Source: Lacibacter luteus (GTDB taxonomy: Bacteria; Bacteroidota; Bacteroidia; Chitinophagales; Chitinophagaceae). From it: DNA of 64,000 nt. Shown in pieces: positions 26,218 to 33,255 of this stretch; position 1 is the stretch's first letter, and each line of letters starts with the position of its first letter. The position numbers and the translations under genes are program-made. The DNA is taken from NCBI RefSeq assembly GCF_004118265.1, contig NZ_SDHW01000001.1, positions 62,001-126,000 of the forward strand, written 5' to 3'. The notes under the pieces are model-generated. The model saw nothing but the letters and a program-made list of their open reading frames with translations, had not been told where the DNA came from and searched no databases.

Positions 26218-26640
26218 AAGTTGATTGAAACACAATCGCTGCTAGACTACGAGAAACACCTGAATTAGAAAATCCAAATCCATTAAAAAACCGTAACTAA
26301 TTAATCCAATATCAATTGACTTCCATTTTTTGAAAAACCAGTTTTAAAAATCCAATAAACCTGTAAGAGAACCAAAACAACCGTTGAAAAATCCAAATGA
26401 AATCCTAACTGAAAGAACCGCACCAAATCCTAAAGAAAGACCAAACGAAAAATCCAAGCGTCCTAGGAAGAAAGACCAATCCTAAGTCCTGAAAAACCAA
26501 AAAAAGCCAACCGGATCAGAATTAATCCCTCTGTTGCGGAAAACCAAGAGACCAAAAAGGCTTTATCTAAAAGATCTGGATCCTAAGAAAACCAACGTAA
26601 AATCCAAACGTAATATCCTCTGAAATCCAGATCTTTTTTT
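26218..26640 (+). ncRNA. Candidate noncoding RNA made of an A-rich/CC motif array
   Basis: A transcript of about 420 nt is bounded by a full promoter and a strong intrinsic terminator. It opens with a 5-bp hairpin (GATTG 26223-26227, CAATC 26233-26237). From 26259 to 26628 I count about 33 CC dinucleotides at intervals averaging about 11 nt, each set in A-rich sequence. The motifs fall into types AATCCAA, AATCCTAA, AGACCAA and AAACCAA. Intervals are not multiples of three and every frame has stops, so it is not a gene. The regular single-stranded motifs suggest a multivalent binding RNA (a sponge for an RNA-binding protein or for another RNA), but this is inference. It matches no RNA family I know; tmRNA, RNase P, SRP and 6S features are absent. 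Confidence 0.6.
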
Positions 26641-26646
26641 CTTTTT
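26569..26646 (+). terminator. Intrinsic terminator of the motif-array RNA
   Basis: AAAAGATCTGGAT (26569-26581) and ATCCAGATCTTTT (26625-26637) are perfect 13-bp inverted repeats. They are followed by TTTTTTTCTTTTT. The 43-nt loop is long for a terminator and itself holds four CC motifs. On the other strand only four T follow the stem, so plus-strand transcription is favoured. Confidence 0.7.
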
Positions 26647-26764
26647 ATCTGCATTTAAACGAAGATATTTTGAAAGAAAGATGGAACGTTCCAAAATCCT
26701 AGAATGAGCTACCTGATTCTGTACCAAGAAAACTAAACACCAAAGGAACCGTTCAATTAATTAA

Positions 26765-26815
26765 TTTGCCTGTTTGAAAAATGAAATGAAAAATTTTCAC
26801 GATCAAACAGGCAAA
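26765..26815 (+). promoter_or_regulatory. Perfect 13-bp inverted repeat around the start codon of the receptor gene
   Basis: TTTGCCTGTTTGA (26765-26777) and TCAAACAGGCAAA (26803-26815) are exact reverse complements separated by 25 bases that contain the ATG at 26786. In mRNA the start codon would sit in the loop of a stable hairpin. In DNA the pair could be an operator. Either would control expression of the gene. Confidence 0.65.
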
Positions 26816-27613
26816 CGTGTTTTTATACCATCCCCACCTTTGCGGATTATATCGTTAGTGCCGTCGCTTACCGAATTACTTTATTCATTGCAGCTGGAAA
26901 ATGAGGTAGCTGGCATTACAAAATTTTGTGTTCACCCGGAGAGTTGGTTCAGAACAAAAAAACGTATTGGCGGAACGAAAAATGTTGATGTTAACGCTGT
27001 GCAACTATTACAACCCAACATTGTAATTGCAAGCAAAGAAGAAAATGTAAAAGAACAGGTAGAAGCAATAGCCGCATTTTGCCCCGTTTATTGCTCCGAT
27101 ATAGCCAATTTGAATGATGCATATGAAGCGATTGAACAGATAGGGTTACTTACAGATCGTTCAGCACACGCAAAGGAATTAACGCAGCAAATTAAGCAAC
27201 GCTTTGCGCAAATAACAATTGCAAAGCAAAGCCTGCGCTGCATTTATCTTATCTGGAAAAAGCCCTACATGAGTGCAGGAGGCGATACGTTTATTAACGA
27301 GATGCTTACTGCCGCAGGTTTTGAAAATGTACTGCAGGAACAAAAACGTTATCCCGAAATTACCCTGGAGCAAATAGCAGCATTAAATGTTGATGTTGTT
27401 TTCTTTTCATCAGAACCATTTCCATTTAAACAACAACATATAGATGCGTTTACAAGCGAATGGCAGTACCAAATGCCGCAAATAAAAATGCCTGCACTGC
27501 AAATAGTTGATGGAGAATTTTTCAGTTGGTATGGCAGCCGCTTATTGTATGCTGCTGAATATTTTAAAAAACTGCGGGAAAGCTTATTTTTAAGCGATGA
27601 ATTTACTCATTAA
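26786..27613 (+). CDS. Cobalamin/iron-complex-binding-type receptor protein without signal peptide
   Basis: 275 residues from ATG 26786 (MKNFHDQTGKRVFIP). The upstream TTG at 26774 lies inside an inverted repeat and is less likely. RIISLVPSLTELLYSLQLE and NVDVNAVQLLQPNIVIASKE are hallmarks of the helical-backbone metal receptor fold of BtuF/FhuD-like proteins (COG0614). No signal peptide or lipobox is present, unlike transporter receptors, so it should be cytoplasmic. No permease or ATPase gene is nearby. The next gene overlaps its end by 17 bases. A cobalamin or corrinoid role is a family-level guess. Confidence 0.75.
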   Translation: MKNFHDQTGKRVFIPSPPLRIISLVPSLTELLYSLQLENEVAGITKFCVHPESWFRTKKRIGGTKNVDVNAVQLLQPNIVIASKEENVKEQVEAIAAFCPVYCSDIANLNDAYEAIEQIGLLTDRSAHAKELTQQIKQRFAQITIAKQSLRCIYLIWKKPYMSAGGDTFINEMLTAAGFENVLQEQKRYPEITLEQIAALNVDVVFFSSEPFPFKQQHIDAFTSEWQYQMPQIKMPALQIVDGEFFSWYGSRLLYAAEYFKKLRESLFLSDEFTH

Positions 27614-29108
27614 GCAACGTCTTCCATTTTCACTTGCAACATTCTGTATCCTTTTTGCAGTAACATGGCCATTGTATCAATATGTTTCCGACCTGGATGC
27701 GATCGGTTATATGGAAGTAGCCCATCATTATCTTAAAGGAGAATGGAAGTTGGCAGTAAATGGTTTTTGGAATCCTCTGCATTCCTGGCTGGTACTTCCT
27801 TTACTAAAGTTGGGTTTAAATGATTGGACTGCATTTAAAATAAGTAACCTGTTTTTCTCGTTGGGCTCATTGTATGTGCTGCATTCATTGCTTAATAAGT
27901 TTGAGCTTTCGTTGTGGTTAAAAGCTGCCATTCAATATTGCAGCATCATTATTCTTTTGCACTATTGTTATTTTGAACTTGCTGCAGATGCCTTATTGGT
28001 ATTCCTGCTGTTATGCTATTTCAATCTTATTAAGCAAGACGATTTTTATACAAGCACGGGCAAAAATATTCTTGCAGGTTTTATTGGAGCCATGTTATAC
28101 TTCGCAAAGTCGTATGGTTTTCCTTTCTTTATTTTTCATTTTGTTGTAATACATCTTTTGTTTAACCGGCTTGCTACAGTTAAACAGTTACTTATTGGCC
28201 TGTTGGTATTTGCAGTGTGTATATTTCCGTGGCTATATGCTTTACATTGGAAGTATGGAGAGTGGATGATCGCATTTGGAAAATTTAATGCACATTGGCA
28301 GTTTGGCGATGCGCCGCTGCCCGGCCCCATCCTGCACCCCCCGCCACACGAAGGTTCATCTTCTGTTTGGGAAGATCCCTGGCATATGCGTGCAGATAAT
28401 CTTGCTTCAGCTTCATTGCTGACATTGGTGCTGCATCAAATACGTGTTGTACTTTTCAATTTTCAACAATGGTTAAAATGCATACATGAGCTGAGTTTTC
28501 TTGCTTCGGCAATTTTATTTCTGTCAGGCTATATGTATTTCAAACAACGGTCGAAACAATGGTTGTATTTGCTTGTTGGTATGTTGGTTTTGCCATCGGG
28601 TTATTTGCTGCTTCATCTCGAAACAAGATTTATATGGGTAACAACATTTATCTTTTTTATTGCAGGTGCGTTATTACTGCAACAGTTAACTGCAGTTTAT
28701 CCGCTTCGTAAACTGCAACAATTATTCATGTGGTTAATCTTCTTTGGTAGTTTTCTTATCGAACCGATCAACCTGTTAAAGGATCAGATCCATCATCATA
28801 AAAATATTTTTGAAGCAGCAGCCGAAATTAAAGAACAGCATATCCAGGGTCGCTTCACTTCCAACCAACGTGTTGACGAATGTATGGTGTATGCTTATCT
28901 CAGCAACAATCCATACTACACCATTTACAAACCTACTTATGCAGTTGCGGATCTAATTACGGAATTAAAGCAAAACAAGATCAGGTATTATTTTTATTAT
29001 TATAGCACACAACAAGACAAAGAAGAATTTTTAAAAGGAAGCATTGCTGCAACCGGTATAAAACAAACAGAATTGTTGCCCAGCTTGCTTGTTATACAGC
29101 TTTACTAA
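27597..29108 (+). CDS. Polytopic membrane glycosyltransferase-like protein
   Basis: 503 residues with about ten hydrophobic helices. It begins MNLLIKQRLPFSLATFCILF; the early segment VSDLDAIGYMEVAHHYLKGE carries the Asp and Tyr/His pattern of GT-C/family 39 type dolichyl- or polyprenyl-phosphate sugar transferases. NGFWNPLHSWLVLPLLKL follows, as in that group. The C-terminal 80 residues are soluble. It would transfer a sugar from a lipid carrier on the outer face of the inner membrane. Donor and acceptor are unknown. Its start overlaps the preceding gene by 17 bases, which suggests translational coupling. Confidence 0.7.
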   Translation: MNLLIKQRLPFSLATFCILFAVTWPLYQYVSDLDAIGYMEVAHHYLKGEWKLAVNGFWNPLHSWLVLPLLKLGLNDWTAFKISNLFFSLGSLYVLHSLLNKFELSLWLKAAIQYCSIIILLHYCYFELAADALLVFLLLCYFNLIKQDDFYTSTGKNILAGFIGAMLYFAKSYGFPFFIFHFVVIHLLFNRLATVKQLLIGLLVFAVCIFPWLYALHWKYGEWMIAFGKFNAHWQFGDAPLPGPILHPPPHEGSSSVWEDPWHMRADNLASASLLTLVLHQIRVVLFNFQQWLKCIHELSFLASAILFLSGYMYFKQRSKQWLYLLVGMLVLPSGYLLLHLETRFIWVTTFIFFIAGALLLQQLTAVYPLRKLQQLFMWLIFFGSFLIEPINLLKDQIHHHKNIFEAAAEIKEQHIQGRFTSNQRVDECMVYAYLSNNPYYTIYKPTYAVADLITELKQNKIRYYFYYYSTQQDKEEFLKGSIAATGIKQTELLPSLLVIQLY

Positions 29109-29178
29109 TGTGTGTTTGCTAAACGAAATTTCCTAAGAATTTAAACTCGCATTTTAACTATCTTAGCGGCGCTTAAAC

Positions 29179-29200
29179 ACAGATTTTAATCTGTCTTTTT
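29179..29200 (+). terminator. Weak hairpin with T-run ahead of fba
   Basis: ACAGAT (29179-29184) and ATCTGT (29189-29194) with loop TTTA are followed by CTTTTT. It lies 70 bases after the glycosyltransferase stop and 20 before the fba ATG. It may end the upstream transcript, or lie in the fba leader. Confidence 0.4.
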
Positions 29201-29220
29201 CAACTATTAACAAACCAATT

Positions 29221-30288
29221 ATGAGCAAGTACAAAGCCGGCGTCCTCTTTGGCGAAGAACTGGAAGCGTTATTAAATGATGCAAAAGAAAATCAGTTTGC
29301 ATTACCAGCAGTAAACACAATCGGTACCAATACAATTAATGCTACACTGGAAACAGCAGCGAAAGTAAACTCGCCTGTTATTGTTCAGTTTTCAAATGGT
29401 GGTGCACAATTCATTGCAGGTAAAGGCATGCCAAACGATCAGCTGCAAGGCAATATCCGTGGTGCTATTTCAGGTGCTTTACATATTCACAACGTTGCAA
29501 AATATTATGGTGTTCCTGTTGTTTTGCATACCGATCATGCTGCAAAAAAATGGTTGCCCTGGATCAGCGGATTGATTGATGCCGGTGTTGAATTTAAAAA
29601 AGAAAAAGGTCAGCCTTTGTTCAGCTCACACATGCTGGATTTAAGTGAAGAACCAATTGAAGAAAACATCCATACTTCTGTTGAATATTTCAAACGCATG
29701 GCGCCATTGGGCATGGGTATTGAAATTGAATTAGGTGTTACAGGTGGTGAAGAAGATGGTGTTGATAACAGCGATATTGAAAACGATAAGCTCTATACGC
29801 AACCCGAGCATGTTGAATATGCTTATACTGAATTGAGCAAGGTTGGCAAATTGTTTACAGTTGCTGCCGCTTTCGGTAACGTACACGGTGTTTACAAATC
29901 CGGTAATGTACAGTTAACGCCAATTATTCTGCACAACAGCCAGGTGCATATCGAAAAGAAATTAGGTACTGGTCCAAAGCCTGTTTACTTTGTATTCCAC
30001 GGTGGTAGCGGTTCGCCTCAACACCAGATCCGTGAAGCCATCAGCTACGGTGCTATTAAAATGAATATTGACACCGATCTGCAATGGGCATTCTGGGAAG
30101 GTGTATTAGACAATTACAAAGCAAAAGAAGGTTATCTCCAAGGCCAGTTGGGTAATCCTGAAGGTCCGGATAGCCCGAATAAAAAATACTACGATCCCCG
30201 TGTTTGGCTGCGTAAGGGTGAAGAAAGTTTCATTAAGCGTTTGGAAGTTGCGTTCGAAGATTTGAACTGTGTGAACAGAAACGCTTAA
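29221..30288 (+). CDS. fba: Class II fructose-bisphosphate aldolase
   Basis: 355 residues, the long class IIA form. It splits fructose 1,6-bisphosphate in glycolysis using Zn2+. The metal and catalytic residues lie in VPVVLHTDHAAKKWLPW (His and Asp of HTDH), AAFGNVHGVYKSGNVQL and VFHGGSGSPQHQI. The phosphate-binding MNIDTDLQWAFW segment is present. The start MSKYKAGVLFGEEL is unambiguous. accD follows after 36 bases with no terminator between, so they may be cotranscribed. Confidence 0.96.
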   Translation: MSKYKAGVLFGEELEALLNDAKENQFALPAVNTIGTNTINATLETAAKVNSPVIVQFSNGGAQFIAGKGMPNDQLQGNIRGAISGALHIHNVAKYYGVPVVLHTDHAAKKWLPWISGLIDAGVEFKKEKGQPLFSSHMLDLSEEPIEENIHTSVEYFKRMAPLGMGIEIELGVTGGEEDGVDNSDIENDKLYTQPEHVEYAYTELSKVGKLFTVAAAFGNVHGVYKSGNVQLTPIILHNSQVHIEKKLGTGPKPVYFVFHGGSGSPQHQIREAISYGAIKMNIDTDLQWAFWEGVLDNYKAKEGYLQGQLGNPEGPDSPNKKYYDPRVWLRKGEESFIKRLEVAFEDLNCVNRNA

Positions 30289-30324
30289 TTGCTTACTTTT
30301 ACCCACTTTTCAAATAAAGGAACG

Positions 30325-31242
30325 ATGGCTAAAAAAGAAGAGGATATTGAAAAAAACCTGACGGGTGATGATCTTCCGCAAGAAGATGCCAGTCGCTCAT
30401 CGTGGTTTAAACGGGTACAAAAAGGAATTCTTACTTCAACTTCTGAAAAGAAAGAGATCCAGGAAGGACTTTGGGCTAAGTGCCCGGAGTGCAAGTACAC
30501 CTGTACAACAACTGAACTTTCAGAAAACAAATATGTTTGTCCGAAATGTAATTACCACCACCGCATCGGCAGTGGCGAATACTTCGACATATTATTTGAT
30601 GGCGATGAATACACAGAGCTTTTTGCCAACATCCGCTCAAAAGATTACCTGGGCTTTACCGATCTGAAACCTTACCAGAAGCGTTTGGAAGATATCTGGA
30701 AAAAGTCTGATCTGCATGATTCTATTCGTGTAGCGGTTGGTAAAATTGAAGGAAACGAAGTACTCATCTGTTGTATGGATTTCGATTTTATTGGCGGATC
30801 GCTGGGTAGTGTAATGGGCGAAAAAGTTGCCCGTGGTGCCGATTACTGTATTGAGCACAATATTCCCATGATCATGATCTGTAAAAGTGGTGGTGCCCGT
30901 ATGATGGAAAGTGCATTTTCATTGATGCAGTTAGCCAAAATTTCGGGTAAGCTTACACAGTTAAGTGATGCGAAACTCCCCTACATTTCATTGCTTACCG
31001 ATCCAACCTTTGGCGGTGTTACTGCTTCCTTTGGTATGCTGGGCGATCTCAACATTGGTGAACCCGGTGCATTGATCGGTTTTGCTGGTCCACGTGTTAT
31101 TAAAGAAACCATCAAGAAAGATTTGCCCGAAGGTTTCCAACGGAGCGAATTTTTACTGGAGCATGGTTTCCTTGATATGATCATCGACCGCAAGGAAATG
31201 AAACAAAAGTTCGGCGTTATCTTCTCTTTGCTTAAGAACTAA
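30325..31242 (+). CDS. accD: Acetyl-CoA carboxylase carboxyltransferase subunit beta
   Basis: 305 residues from ATG 30325 (MAKKEEDIEKNLTGDD). The frame extends upstream to 30289, but that lies against the fba stop. A four-Cys zinc finger (C53, C56, C72, C75, in CPECKYTC and VCPKC) is followed by the crotonase-like carboxyltransferase core (GGSLGSVMGEKVARGADYC; SGGARMMES; DPTFGGVTASFGMLGD). With AccA it moves the carboxyl group from biotin to acetyl-CoA in fatty-acid synthesis. A terminator follows. Confidence 0.96.
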   Translation: MAKKEEDIEKNLTGDDLPQEDASRSSWFKRVQKGILTSTSEKKEIQEGLWAKCPECKYTCTTTELSENKYVCPKCNYHHRIGSGEYFDILFDGDEYTELFANIRSKDYLGFTDLKPYQKRLEDIWKKSDLHDSIRVAVGKIEGNEVLICCMDFDFIGGSLGSVMGEKVARGADYCIEHNIPMIMICKSGGARMMESAFSLMQLAKISGKLTQLSDAKLPYISLLTDPTFGGVTASFGMLGDLNIGEPGALIGFAGPRVIKETIKKDLPEGFQRSEFLLEHGFLDMIIDRKEMKQKFGVIFSLLKN

Positions 31243-31260
31243 ACGAACCTTTTATATTTG

Positions 31261-31299
31261 CAATCAGTAAAAGCGAAATCTTTTGCTGATTGCTTTTTT
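31261..31299 (+). terminator. Intrinsic terminator after accD
   Basis: CAATCAGTAAAAG (31261-31273) pairs with CTTTTGCTGATTG (31280-31292), with one mismatch, and is followed by CTTTTTTA. It lies 18 bases after the accD stop. Confidence 0.8.
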
Positions 31300-31314
31300 A
31301 TTTAACGCCGGTAA

Positions 31315-31373
31315 GGTATGCCATACTTCTGCCGGTTTTAGATTTATCAAGTAGATCATAAGTATGGCATACC
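31315..31373. repeat. Palindromic dispersed repeat, copy 2
   Basis: GGTATGCCATACTT (31315-31328) and AAGTATGGCATACC (31360-31373) are identical to the arms of the copy at 707-767; the 31-base centre differs. It lies just past a terminator, as copy 1 does, and 19 bases before the smpB start codon, so it probably forms a hairpin in or near the smpB leader. Confidence 0.75.
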
Positions 31374-31392
31374 TGCACAGGTTGAAAAAAGT

Positions 31393-31827
31393 ATGGAACT
31401 GAAGAACAGAAGCGCCTTTCACGAATATTACATCGAGGATAAACTCGTGGCAGGTATGGTATTGGTGGGAACGGAAGTAAAATCGATCCGTGACGGTAAA
31501 GTAAGTTTTGCCGATGCGTATTGCTTTTTTGATAAACATGAACTGTGGGTGAAAGGTCTGCACATTGCAGAGTATCGTTTGGGCACCACCAACAATCATA
31601 TTGCAGTACACGATCGTAAACTGTTGCTCAACAAGCGTGAGATCAAGAAATGGGAAAACAAATTGAAGGATAAAGGTTATACCGTTGTGCCCTTGCGGAT
31701 TTTCTTTAATGAAAACAACCTGGCAAAAATGGAAGTTGGTTTGGCAAAAGGTAAAAAGCTGCACGATAAACGGGAGACCATCAAGAACAGAGATGCAGAA
31801 CGTGAAATAAAACGATACTTAAAATAA
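31393..31827 (+). CDS. smpB: SsrA-binding protein SmpB
   Basis: 144 residues. It binds tmRNA and brings it to stalled ribosomes for trans-translation. The N-terminal RSAFHEYYIEDKLVAGMVLVGTEVKSI and the central YRLGTTNNHIAVHDRKLLLNK are characteristic. The C-terminal basic tail (KKLHDKRETIKNRDAEREIK) is the part that enters the mRNA channel. The tmRNA gene itself is not in this window. A palindromic repeat lies just upstream. Confidence 0.96.
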   Translation: MELKNRSAFHEYYIEDKLVAGMVLVGTEVKSIRDGKVSFADAYCFFDKHELWVKGLHIAEYRLGTTNNHIAVHDRKLLLNKREIKKWENKLKDKGYTVVPLRIFFNENNLAKMEVGLAKGKKLHDKRETIKNRDAEREIKRYLK

Positions 31828-31834
31828 AGCAAGC

Positions 31835-31858
31835 AAGCCAGCGAATGCCGGCTTTTTT
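31835..31858 (+). terminator. Intrinsic terminator after smpB
   Basis: AAGCCAGC (31835-31842) and GCCGGCTT (31847-31854) form a stem with one mismatch and loop GAAT, followed by TTTTTT. It lies 7 bases after the stop. Confidence 0.75.
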
Positions 31859-31870
31859 ATACATTACAGT

Positions 31871-32281
31871 ATGACCAAAGAACAACTGCTGAATGAACTG
31901 AGACATGATACATGGGTAATGATGAAGCCTTCTCCCATTCATGGGAATGGTGTGTTTGCGTTAAGGGATATTCCAAAGGGGCAACGAGGACTGTTCTCCA
32001 AAAACATTGGTGAATGGATAAAGATCGAACGAACTGAAATAGATGCATTGCCTGCACACAGCAAAGAGTTGGTTGAAACCTATTGTTTGTTTGATGATGA
32101 GTTTTATTATGTTCCTGATTATGGTTTTAAAGTGATGGATATTGTGAACTTTCTCAATCACGACGATACGCCAAATATTATTTCCATTAATGATGGTGAA
32201 GATTTTGAAACACTTCGTGAAATAAAAGCAGGTGAAGAATTATTGATCAATTATGGAGAGATCGTTGATAGTGATGAATGA
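31871..32281 (+). CDS. Small SET-domain protein (putative protein lysine methyltransferase)
   Basis: 136 residues, essentially a bare SET domain. The opening SPIHGNGVFALRDIPKGQ is the first SET motif. NFLNHDDTPNIISI is the NHxxxPN cofactor and substrate motif, and GEELLINYGEI the final GEEL-x-YG motif. Such short SET proteins methylate lysines, possibly of ribosomal or other cytoplasmic proteins; the target is unknown. ATG at 31871, 13 bases after the smpB terminator. Confidence 0.85.
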   Translation: MTKEQLLNELRHDTWVMMKPSPIHGNGVFALRDIPKGQRGLFSKNIGEWIKIERTEIDALPAHSKELVETYCLFDDEFYYVPDYGFKVMDIVNFLNHDDTPNIISINDGEDFETLREIKAGEELLINYGEIVDSDE

Positions 32282-32329
32282 TGAAGAATGAGTGATGATT
32301 TTAGAACCCAGACAGTGGTTCAGCATAAA

Positions 32330-32367
32330 ATATAAAAGCCGATGATGCCGGGTATTGCATCATCAGC
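32330..32367 (-). terminator. Probable terminator after the barrel-protein gene
   Basis: On the minus strand GCTGATGATGC pairs with GCATCATCGGC (one G-T pair) around an 8-nt loop and is followed by TTTTATATTTT. It lies 62 bases after the stop at 32430. Confidence 0.6.
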
Positions 32368-32429
32368 CGAGGTTTTCACAGTTGATAAGTTGATGTCTGT
32401 TCACCTGAAAGATGACTGACATCTTTTAT

Positions 32430-33098
32430 TTAGAATCGATAGGTCAATCCTGCTTTATATCCTTCATTAAATGCTTTGAAGTTCTGATTCTTGTCCAGGC
32501 GTTGAAATCCTCTTTCGTACGCTGCAGTAATGCCAATACCATTTGCAAATTCATAACCAATACCACCTGTTACACCTACATCCCAACGATTGAATTGCTC
32601 GGTAATATCCATATCTGTATTGATCAATGAAAAGCCCAGTACAGAAACATCGGCTCGTAAATTATTCTTCACCAGGTAAGAAACCTGCGGACCGGCAAAC
32701 AACTGCAAACCAGCAGCTGGCTTTACTTTCAGCAGCACAGGCAGATCAATGTAGTGCATTTGTGAGGTTGCTCTTGCATCCAGTGCATCGATCTTCATAT
32801 CGTTGATGGTGAGATTTCCTTTAATGCCATAACCACGTTGTGAATAAACAAGTGAAGGCTCAAGAGAAACAACATCGCCCAATGGTAATTCAATACCTGC
32901 ACCCACATAAAATGCTGTGCGGTTTCTTGTGGTAATGTAACCATCAGTCTTATCTATTAACTGATCGAATGACTGACGGGCCTCTCCTTTCCATGTTGAT
33001 TGAATAACACCTGCTTTGATAACAGGTTTTACTTGTGCGTTGGTTGTAATGGCTGCGGTAGTAAACACTACAAGTAAGCTCAGGTAGATCTTCCTCAT
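32430..33098 (-). CDS. Outer-membrane beta-barrel protein (porin-like small barrel)
   Basis: 222 residues. A signal peptide (IYLSLLVVFTTAAITTNAQ) precedes an eight-strand type barrel with alternating strands (TAFYVGAGIELPLGDVVSL, YIDLPVLLKVKPAAGLQLFAG, WDVGVTGGIGYEFANGIGIT) and a terminal GLTYRF. This is the pattern of the PorT/OMP_b-brl_2 family in Bacteroidota. The substrate or role is unknown. The preceding bases hold no clear promoter. It appears monocistronic. Confidence 0.82.
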   Translation of the reverse strand: MRKIYLSLLVVFTTAAITTNAQVKPVIKAGVIQSTWKGEARQSFDQLIDKTDGYITTRNRTAFYVGAGIELPLGDVVSLEPSLVYSQRGYGIKGNLTINDMKIDALDARATSQMHYIDLPVLLKVKPAAGLQLFAGPQVSYLVKNNLRADVSVLGFSLINTDMDITEQFNRWDVGVTGGIGYEFANGIGITAAYERGFQRLDKNQNFKAFNEGYKAGLTYRF

Positions 33099-33255
33099 AT
33101 AAATGGTAGCAGGATTTTAGTAGCTGCTTGCTCATTCAGATGCAGGAATTATTTCTACGGATGTATGACGGTTTCTAAACTTTTGTTAACGGGTAAAGCT
33201 CTTAACAGAATCTTTTAAACAGGAACGGCGGTTTCAAAGCAACCGCTGTTCTGTT

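Noticed and set aside
26348-26487. Proline/lysine-rich open frame within the motif array
   Set aside because: About 45 codons are open, but there is no start codon, stops lie at both ends and CC intervals are not multiples of three. It follows from the base composition, not from coding.
26640-26785. Cobalamin riboswitch ahead of the BtuF-like gene
   Set aside because: No B12-box-like conserved core (GCCACTG type) was found in the leader; only the 13-bp inverted repeat is supported.
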